Below are positions 56,588-64,000 of a stretch of 64,000 nt of DNA, one piece after another (position 1 is the stretch's first letter; every line of letters starts with the position of its first letter). Made by a program: the position numbers and the translations under genes. The notes under the pieces were generated by a model, which did not search any database, was not told where the DNA came from, and saw nothing but the letters and a program-made list of their open reading frames with translations. This DNA is from Gigantopelta aegis. Lineage: Eukaryota; Mollusca; Gastropoda; Neomphalida; Peltospiridae. Location: the NCBI RefSeq assembly GCF_016097555.1, contig NC_054702.1:80582920-80646919 (forward strand). The letters are read 5' to 3'.

Positions 56588-56841
56588 TAGGTTACAAGCC
56601 AATAGGTGACATTTTTATTTGTCTTAATTATTTCTTCCGTTAAATTTGCTCCTATATTTTTACAGCCCAGATACGGCACTAAATCGTGTATTTTATAAGG
56701 TTTATAACGCATTTTCAGAATCTTTGTTATACAATACCTCAGGATCCTCAACACATTTGAATGACAGGACTTAGTTTTGGTCTACCATAGACATACCGTT
56801 ACATTGTATCGTGAGAGTCTAGAGCGTGAGAGGAAACCCGC

Positions 56842-57147
56842 TTCCGCAACATAGGCCTGAGTGAGTGCTCCGCAAGGCTCAATGTGTAGGTGTAAACCAC
56901 TTGCACCGATCAGTGATCCATAACTGGTTCAACAAAGGCCATGGTTTGTGCTATCCTGCCTGTGGGAAGCGCAAATAAAATATCCCTTGCTGCTAATCGG
57001 AAAGAGTAGCCCATGTAGTGGCAACAGCGGGTTTCCTCTCAAAATCTGTGTGGTCCTTAACCATATGTCTGACGCCATATAACCGTAAATAAAATGTGTT
57101 GAGTGCGTCGTTAAATAAAACATTTCTTTCTTTTCCGCAACATAGGC
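56842..57147 (+). repeat. SINE-A, 5'-truncated, with 15 bp target duplication
   Basis: SINE-A from GAGTGAGTGCTCCGCAAGG to the tail GTTAAATAAAACATTTCTTT occupies about 56857-57132. It is flanked by TTCCGCAACATAGGC at 56842-56856 and 57133-57147. The tRNA-like head is absent, as expected for incomplete reverse transcription. Confidence 0.9.
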
Positions 57148-57201
57148 TAATTATACAGAATAGGTCTATACAGAAATAACTATTTTGTCTTCTTGATGAG
57201 T

Positions 57202-57205
<4 letters not shown>

Positions 57206-57282
<77 letters not shown>
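57206..57282. repeat. (GA)n microsatellite
   Basis: An almost pure GA run of about 77 bases, followed within 100 bases by a GAAT run (57373-57418) and ATCA repeats. Confidence 0.95.
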
Positions 57283-57283
<1 letters not shown>

Positions 57284-59542
57284 ACAACTGCAGTCTACCC
57301 CATTTCTTAGCAGCATACTGAATTGAGCCTTCCAGGGTAAGGCTCAAAGAATATTTTTGGCTCGATCTGAGCATGAATGAATGAATGAATGAATGAATGA
57401 ATGAATGAACGAATGATTGATTCAATCAATCAATCAATGCTTACATCACACCGGATATAGGTGTCAGAAAAAAATAATAATAATAATAATAATAATAACA
57501 CAGTGGGCAAGGCAAATATATAAAAAAAAATGTTCAGAGAAAAAAAGGAGTATTTCAGCCCCCAACCCACCCCCATAAACCAAGTAAAAAAAAAAAAAAA
57601 ACATTATTAATTCAGATTGTTGGTGCCAGTCAAGATCGATCTTATGTAGTGGGTTATTTCCAGTTTTAAACAGGACTCTTATATCTGTGAGGGACTCAAT
57701 ATGAAAGAAACCTTGCTGTAAAACAACGACCTTTAAACTAAATCTACTGTAGCCGTCCCGATAGTAGATCCAGGAAATACTTTAGGGAGGGGATCAAGGG
57801 CAATAGTCTTAAGGGCACATGAACCAACTCCTTGAAAAGGGCACTTCAATAAAAACTGTAAACAAATGGTTAAAAATAGGGGTACTTTAAAAAAAAATAG
57901 GTAGGAGGGGGGACTGGTCCCCTCCCTAGGATTCACCTCTGTATCCCATGGAGTCTGCCTGACACAATTTCTGAATCTGTGTTAAAAATCAGTTACTTTA
58001 TGAGCTAAAAATGGCATCGGTAACTATGCTGTTACATTTGAAAATTAATGTATGAGCAAGGCGGTTAAAACCCCCCCTAAAAAAAAAAAATACCCACACA
58101 CACACACAAAACGGAGGGGGGAAAGGAGGTGAAGTTTTATAAATAACAACCACTTAAAACAAATAATTTATTAATATTGTTAATTTAAATGGCCTAAAAC
58201 AATCAGATAGTGAGTACTGAGAAGCGTTGCAGTCCCCTCAGCCTCGTGGGATGTAATTCACAAATTATCATCACCCAGTATCATCATGTGTCTGAGGCCA
58301 AAAGGCCACAGGTAAGAATCATCCTACCTAATGACAATTTGAATAATTATTACACTCCAATCTTTGTAACAAATATTACAGACATTCATATGGTTATTCC
58401 TTTATGAATAATTAATATATTTGTATAACAATTATAATTAATAAAGTCAATTTAAAAATTCTTATGATTATCAAGGTTTTTACGGTAATGAAAACTTTGC
58501 TTATAAGTATAACTTATTTCTGTATTCTAAAGAAATATAACATACATGTATAATATAAGTTGTTGTTAGACGACGGTATACAGTGGTAAATAACCTATAG
58601 CACATGAGTCAAGAAAAACTAAATAATAACTTTATTATTATTAAAAGGAAAGAAAACGGGAGAGGATAAATTCGCTTCAATTAGAATTTTACAGTTTCAT
58701 TCTGAAATGAGCAAGACAAGAAAGTAAATAATTTAGAAAATTACGGAAAAGTTATTATTATATGTTTATATTATTTTTAAGAAAACACACATCTCGGAGA
58801 CTAAACCATGAACACATATATAATATACATAGTGTATAATGGTAGTTGTGGTCGATTGATATTTTTATTTTTATATTATTATTTTTTTTATTATACATTT
58901 TCTATATGTTCAGTGTGTCTAATGTTAATTAATACTGCATAACAGGTGTGTTTAAAATGTATTGTTAGTAGTAGGCCTATTTTAAAAACATTCTAGGTTA
59001 GGGTTGTTTCATGTGTATCTCTAGTCAGTTCATTTGCATGCATTTATTGCAGTAGTCTGCTTATAATACGAAGTATAAGTTATTTATCGGTATTTAAAAA
59101 ATGAAGTTATACCAATGTTTCAATGTACATGTATTGCTAACGGCCCAGTGGAAGATTAGCTTATGCTAAACCCATCACCCTCATTAATTTGATTAAATAA
59201 AGTTAGTACTGTATCATATACCTTTTTCTTTTGTTTTGTTTTGGTCTAAATAAGTTATAACTTTAAATAATGTTTTCGCAAGCGAGATCCAGGGGAGCAC
59301 GGCATTAAATTAACAGTGCCCCCAAAATCCAGTGTTTAACCTAACGCATGAATAGGCCTATATTCATAATATTGGATTTATTATTTTGGTCAGATGGGTG
59401 TTTGTGAGGTAGACAGCATATATATAATGTATGTTTGTGTACTTTTGAATACGGTAGGTGCCCTTTAAAAAAAAATGCAACCCTCCTAAGCAAATTCTTT
59501 CTTCGCCCCTGTTTTAGTTATAGGGATTTTTAATTTTGTTTT

Positions 59543-59597
59543 CCAATCATGTGATTTAAGAAAGGGACACAACTCTTGATATTTTATGTCACGTGAT
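59543..59597 (+). promoter_or_regulatory. ATP6V1D upstream CCAAT, M-box and CLEAR-like sites
   Basis: CCAAT lies at 59543-59547 and overlaps TCATGTGA (59547-59554), the M-box form bound by MiT/TFE factors. GTCACGTGAT (59588-59597) differs in one base from the CLEAR consensus GTCACGTGAC. The second site ends 34 bases before the start codon. V-ATPase subunit genes are known targets of TFEB through CLEAR sites in vertebrates, and conservation of that wiring here is inference. Confidence 0.6.
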
Positions 59598-59631
59598 TCC
59601 GACAAGTAGTAGCTAAAAAGTAAACGACAAG

Positions 59632-59672
59632 ATGTCTGCAAAAGACAGATTGAATGTTTTCCCATCGCGGAT
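59632..59672 (+). CDS. ATP6V1D: ATP6V1D exon 1
   Basis: MSAKDRLNVFPSR plus the first two bases of the next Met codon, then donor gtaagt. Confidence 0.92.
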
Positions 59673-62600
59673 GTAAGTGTATTGTATGTTTTAAGACAGA
59701 AAATGTATTTATTAATAACGCCATAATAATAATAATAATAATCGATTTCCTCTCCTCTTAACAAAATTAATAATTTTACGTCAGATTGTGGACTATTTTT
59801 GTTTTTACACTCGTGCACATGAACTTGATCATGAACAGGTTTCGATCACCGGCATCGGTATCGGTATCGTCCTCAGTAACTACCTTTGCTGGACAATTAA
59901 CTCTGTCGTGAACATACTGAACCGATTATAGCTGAGGTGTGTGTCCAAGACAGCATGAACCATGGATATAATATCCGCCCGGTCCCCTCCATTATTATTT
60001 TTAGTTAGGGTTAGGGTTGGGGTTGGGGTTAAGGTTGGGGTTAGGGTTAGGGAGGGGGGGACCGGGCGGATATTTTTCCGAACCATGGGCATGATGGGGC
60101 TAATCTAGGATTTTCGGGTTGGTGGGGGGTAGGGGGTAAAAAAAGAACTTCTCATGCCTGTAGGAACTGGGGGTGGGGGAGGGCCTGGGTGCCTCAGGTA
60201 CCCCCCCCCCCCCCCCCAAATGGAAGATGAAAGTATGATTAATTTTTTTTTCCGTTATAAATACATACAAAAATCTGGCTTGTGCTCCCCCAACAAGAGA
60301 TTGTGTCCTCCCCCCACTTCAGATATAGTCCGAAGTATTGACTTAATATATGCAGTGTAACACTTCAGATATTCCTTTGGGCCTTCTTCTTGAACTTATA
60401 GAGTGCACCGGCTATTGGATGTCAAACATTTGGTAATTTTGACATATTGTCTTAAAGAGAAAACCAGTTAAATTTGTATTTATATGCGACAGGCAGGATA
60501 GCATATACCATGGACTTTGATATACCAGTTGTGGTGCACTGGCTGGATTGAGATATATACGCAGTGTTTCAGCCATAAAGAAATTTTTGGGTATGGCGCT
60601 ATGAAATCGAATGCAACCACAGTACAATGAACATGGGTCTCGTACCTTTTGTAAGTGTAGTTATAAATCACATGCCTTCAATAACTTGAATTTACTTTCT
60701 GTCTAACAACACCTCGCAGATTGTTTTCACCATGTAGAGCAATTACTCTCCTACATTATTTCACCATCGATTTTCAAACCATAAGCACTGGTTTATGGTA
60801 AATATTAAGACCATACATACATTAATTTCCAGCAAAGCCTAATGTTAACCAATCAGGGATGAGATTACCAATGTACATAATATGGCGCTGTTCCTCATCG
60901 TGGTGCACAGGTGGCAACATTCTCATGGGTTTCCTTGAGAGAGTTGAATACAGCACAACGTCTATAAGCTTCTGTGATAATGTTTTCAAATATATTTTTT
61001 AATTTTGTGCAGTATGGTTTGTTTACACTGTTTCCATGGTCTTGACTACAGCATGTGTGTTTGTCTTTTCAAAGATTAAATTTTTGGTATGTTATGCTGA
61101 TCTTTCGCATGCACTATATTAATAAACTCAACACATGTATGGAATTGTGCATGAAACACTGTTGATGGAAAGTGGGCTTAAGTCTCTAAGAGGTACAGAC
61201 AGTATCATCTGAGGATTTTCAAACTAATTTAATAGAAAAAAAGAGAAGAAACATTTATTTATATACATGTATTATTTATTTAAATTTAATTGTTCAGATT
61301 AATATATTAATAATTAAATTATGCTCATGATATACAGCATTTTGCTTTTGGTTATGCATACATTAGGTTTTTTTCCATTTGCAATTTGTTCCTATTTTAG
61401 GGCCCTTACTTTGATGAAACAGAGGCTAAAGGGTGCACAAAAAGGTCACAGCTTACTGAAGAAAAAAGCAGATGCTCTTACCATGAGGTTTAGAACGATA
61501 TTGAAAAGGATTATTGAGGTAAAATCTGTTGTGTTCTAAAACGCACATGGCCACACATACATGTACACACACACTCAAACACACACACATCAGTACTTAA
61601 ATTAAATATTGGTGATCTTCAGATTATTTAGTTTGCATCTTTATGAGCTTCTGGATTATAAAAATCCATCATATGAATATTTTATTCTTATATTTTTATT
61701 ATTTATTTGGTCTTCATTCATTTAGATGGATTTTACCTTGGGATATGAATTGTACTTTTCCAACTACTGTTTAGATTTAATCCTTTCCCATTGTTAAATA
61801 TATATAAATTAATTTTATATTGTATATTTTCTACAGTCTGAATATTACTGTTATATAACATTAGTTTATTGAAATCCTGAATCATTTGCATGTTGGGGCC
61901 GGAACGTAGCCCAGTGGTAAAGTGTTTGCTTGATGTGCGGTTGGTCTAGGATTGATTCCCGTCAGTGGATCCATTGGACTATTTCTTAACAAATATATGA
62001 TCTTTTTAATTGAGCTGATAATGACATGTACAGTTAGACAAGTGGACATGGAAAGGAAGGAAGGAAATTTTTATTTAACGACACAACTGGTGTAACAAAG
62101 GCTGTGGTGTGTACTATCCTGTCTGTGGGATAGTTCATATAAAAGATCTCTTGTTGCTAATCGAAAAGAGTTGCCCATGAAGTGGCGACAGCAGGTTTCC
62201 TCTCTCAATATCTGTGTGGTCCATAACCATATGTCCGATGCCATATAACTGTAAATAAAATGTGTTGAGTGTTTCGTTAAATAAAACATGTCCTTCCTTC
62301 CTTCATTTGGATGTTATTTTACATGTGTAATAAATACAGATTCTTCTTTGTTTTAGACCAAGGTGTTAATGGGCGAGGTCATGAAGGAGGCATCATTTTC
62401 CCTGGCAGAGGCCAAATTCACTACGGGTGACTTCAATCACATAGTCTTACAGAATGTAAATAAGGCACAAATAAAAGTCAGGAGCAAGAAAGATAATGTT
62501 GCAGGTTTGTTATTGTCCTTTTTTAGTCTTAAAATTTAAAAATGGTATTTTGGTTCATATTTTAGTTGTACCTTCTTTATTACCCAGCTATAGGAATTCT

Positions 62601-64000
62601 TATGGATTATCCATAAAATATGTATACCCAGAGGTAGGTTTTGGGCATTACATTCGAAGAATGTACAGAGTTTGTGTGTGTGGAGAGGGGGGGGGGGGGG
62701 GGGGGGGGGGGCCTGACAATGTACATATACCAACATGTTATAAAATAAAGCCAATTATGTACTCTAGGAGAGACTTAAATCCCAATCAAAATGTTGTTTG
62801 TTTAAAACATTTAAATATAGTTAACTTTGTTATTTCTTGCATAATTCAAAATTATTTGTGTAAAGTACAATATGTAATCCAAGCTCATAATTTGTATCCA
62901 GTTTATTTTTCAGGATGGAAGATCAATGTACACTCATACATTGGGGAGGGACGTAATGATCAAAAGGTGTACATGGGGAAGGGGTAAACATTTTTTACAG
63001 ACACATAGATCACCACTTATGATGAAAATTAGTATTGGACACATACTGTATACTGGGAATAATAATGTCAAAATATCTTTTCGTTTGGTTGCTCCATTTT
63101 CTATAAGTATTAACATTTTAAAATATTGTAGAGCTATTTTTTGCACCCATATTAATGTCATGAATAAACCTTCATGTACACATTGTACCCACTTTATATT
63201 CAGTTAAGCAGGGTTGAATTTAGCAATCACCTGATTGCCCAAAGTGAGCTTTATTAGCTATGGGTAATTAAAATTTTACAAAGGGTAATCTATTGGGTGA
63301 CCAGAGCTTCTTGAATTTTCATAAAATCCACTAGTCACGGGATCAGTGATTTAAAAACTTTACGATCCATGATAAAAATTTCACTAGCCCTACTTCAAGT
63401 AAATACTATTTTACTAATAGGAATAATATATGTCACCTAAAGATGGACATAAAGCTTAAAAGCTCTTAGAAGGGGGGGGGGGGGGGGGGGGGGGCAGGAT
63501 ATTAATATTTACAAATAGACTTAAATGCATTTGACAACATGTTTGTTTTTTTCACTAGCCATCGGGCATGGAAATGGTAGTTATTTACTAACTGAACGTT
63601 GAATATTACTAGCCATGGGAGTGGGGCTACCATAATCTAGAAGTCCTGGTGACCATCAGTTTTAGAAAGATATGTATCTTTCCAACATGAACAACCAGTT
63701 ATATCCAACCAATGTGATGGTCTTGAGCAATGGCAGATGTTCAGTATGTAAACATATTAAATAATTTTAAAATGTGTGCTTTGAGGGCTAGTTAAATGTA
63801 ACAACTAATTCTAACTGGCCCTGCTGTCCAGTCCCACCATGGTTTTTAAGTGAAGATTCAACCCTCGTTAGGTGTCCAAAATTACCGGTATGACTTCATG
63901 TTAGTATAGGTATTAATATTGTTATTATTATCCTGTTTTTATATATCACATTTTGCATAGTGTATAAAAATGGCCACCTGTGTTTCTTTCTGCAGGTGTT
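59632..64000 (+). CDS. ATP6V1D: V-type proton ATPase subunit D (5' part, runs off the window)
   Basis: Subunit D is the central rotor shaft of the V1 sector, linking ATP hydrolysis to the V0 proton channel on lysosomes, endosomes and other acid compartments. Exons are 59632-59672, 61401-61518, 62357-62504 and 63996 onward, with GT/AG borders and phases 2, 0 and 1. The protein begins MSAKDRLNVFPSRM, then KQRLKGAQKGHSLLKKKADA, MGEVMKEASFSLAEAKFTTG and NVNKAQIKVRSKKDNVAG. This matches the human subunit nearly residue for residue in the parts I recall. About 103 of roughly 250 residues are present. The N-terminal part is the long coiled-coil helix of the shaft. Confidence 0.96.
59929..59956 (+). 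repeat. SINE-C tail fragment
   Basis: TATAGCTGAGGTGTGTGTCC and AAGACAGCAT match the end of SINE-C, cut by the telomere-motif MITE. Confidence 0.45.
59957..60088. mobile_element. MITE enclosing telomere-like repeats, with 9 bp target duplication
   Basis: Inverted ends ATATCCGCCCGGTCCCCTCC (59971-59990) and GGACCGGGCGGATAT (to 60073) enclose GGGTTAGGGTTGGGGTTGGG and GTTAGGGTTAGGG-type repeats. The nine bases GAACCATGG lie at 59957-59965 and 60080-60088. The left flank is a SINE-C tail. Confidence 0.7.
60403..60556 (-). repeat. SINE-B fragment, decayed
   Basis: CGGCTATTGGATGTCAAACA, TACCATGGACTTTGATATAC and GTGGTGCACTGGCTGGATTG are reversed SINE-B body; tail and head are missing. Confidence 0.65.
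60563..60640. mobile_element. TTTCTGCCAG MITE, half copy
   Basis: GCAGTGTTTCAGCCA..GGGTATGGCGCTATG..GAATGCAACCACAGT matches the left half of copy 2. The right half is absent. It lies in intron 1 of ATP6V1D. Confidence 0.45.
61401..61518 (+). CDS. ATP6V1D: ATP6V1D exon 2
   Basis: After cctattttag, one base completes Met14. The exon encodes ALTLMKQRLKGAQKG to FRTILKRIIE and ends before gtaaaa. Confidence 0.95.
61896..61988 (+). repeat. SINE-B head only
   Basis: GGAACGTAGCCCAGTGGTAA and GGTCTAGGATTGATTCCCGT hold the A- and B-box-like parts. The match stops at GGACTATTTCTTAAC. Confidence 0.7.
62092..62298 (+). repeat. SINE-A-type tail
   Basis: ACAAAGGCTGTGGTGTGTAC to GTTGAGTGTTTCGTTAAATA and AAACATGTCC. 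The body wording (ATGAAGTGGCGACAGCAGG) is closer to the chimeric SINE at 13755 than to typical SINE-A. A short reversed tail piece (TTTATTTAACGACACAAC) precedes it at 62071. Confidence 0.7.
62357..62504 (+). CDS. ATP6V1D: ATP6V1D exon 3
   Basis: After ttgttttag it encodes TKVLMGEVMKEASFSLAEAK to VRSKKDNVA plus one base of Gly. The donor is gtttgt, a weaker but acceptable site. Confidence 0.95.
62505..63995 (+). other. ATP6V1D intron 3
   Basis: It contains two poly(G) runs (62687-62711, 63472-63494) and a CAGGG-type element (63209-63866). No exon is seen. Confidence 0.85.
63209..63866. mobile_element. CAGGG-family element, 658 bp
   Basis: The ends CAGGGTTGAATTTAGC and, inverted from the right, GAGGGTTGAATCTTCAC are flanked by GTTAAG and GTTAGG. 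Repeated CACTAGCC motifs inside recall the CTAGCCC motifs of the 4679-6202 element. Confidence 0.5.
63996..64000 (+). CDS. ATP6V1D: ATP6V1D exon 4, first five bases
   Basis: After the acceptor tttctttctgcag, GTGTT completes Gly and gives Val, matching the family sequence DNVAGV. The exon continues outside the window. Confidence 0.8.

Larger units (their letters stand above)
48999..59631. other. Intergenic region between the divergent - strand gene and ATP6V1D
   Basis: This 10.6 kb region holds the promoter side of both genes, a near-whole Tc1 element, SINE-B and SINE-A copies, the foldback element, MITEs and several microsatellites. The open minus-strand frame at 49035-49382 sits where a 5' UTR would be and shows no family motif. 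I see no further host gene. Confidence 0.75.
59673..61400 (+). other. ATP6V1D intron 1
   Basis: It contains a SINE-C tail fragment interrupted by a telomere-motif MITE (59966-60079), a poly(C) run, a SINE-B fragment (60403-60556) and a MITE half copy (60563-60640). Confidence 0.85.
61519..62356 (+). other. ATP6V1D intron 2
   Basis: It contains a SINE-B head (61896-61988) and a SINE-A tail (62092-62298) in the same orientation, separated by about 100 bases. The last 50 bases before exon 3 are unique. Confidence 0.85.

Noticed and set aside
1-64000. LTR retroelements, retrovirus-like or Polinton-like fossils
   Set aside because: I looked for reverse transcriptase, integrase, capsid and long direct terminal repeats and saw none in this window.

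Overview
The window is animal nuclear DNA, AT-rich and dense with repeats, most likely from a marine mollusc. I infer this from abundant tRNA-headed SINEs of types common in mollusc genomes, many short inverted-repeat DNA elements, two Tc1-like transposons, and intron-rich genes with animal-type proteins. The species cannot be named from the sequence alone.
Three host protein genes are supported by open exons, splice sites and matching phases. (1) DNAAF2/kintoun, + strand, three exons at 77-1726, 14117-14272 and 15319-16455: a complete 980-residue cytoplasmic factor for axonemal dynein preassembly. (2) An unrecognised gene, - strand, five exons from 48998 down to 24985, giving a 397-residue protein with a possible GRAM/PH-like core and a conserved-looking C-terminal block. 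It faces DNAAF2 tail to tail across 8.5 kb. (3) ATP6V1D, V-ATPase subunit D, + strand, exons at 59632-59672, 61401-61518, 62357-62504 and 63996 to the window end; only the first 103 residues or so are inside. Genes 2 and 3 are divergent, about 10.6 kb apart.
The rest is introns and intergenic DNA filled by repeats. They include at least three SINE families (called A, B and C here, plus fragments of a fourth, D), some with clean target-site duplications. There is one nearly whole Tc1 element (50175-51778), an older internally deleted Tc1 element (19231-20077), and a foldback element with arms of about 0.52 kb (53355-54954). Several MITE families are present (CAGGG-ended, TTTCTGCCAG-ended, AGGCCT-ended and others), with a 0.65 kb repeat present twice, a CAGT satellite beside a splice acceptor, and twelve poly(G)/poly(C) runs of 16 or more. 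I saw no LTR retroelement, retroviral or Polinton sequence, no CRISPR array, no rRNA and no free-standing tRNA gene.
The genes do not form one pathway. DNAAF2 serves motile cilia, ATP6V1D serves proton pumping and lysosome acidification, and the third has no assigned role. The best regulatory signal is a pair of MiT/TFE-type sites just upstream of ATP6V1D. I found no convincing new multi-gene system; the most unusual items are structural (foldback element, telomere-motif MITE, duplicated 0.65 kb repeat) plus the uncharacterised gene.
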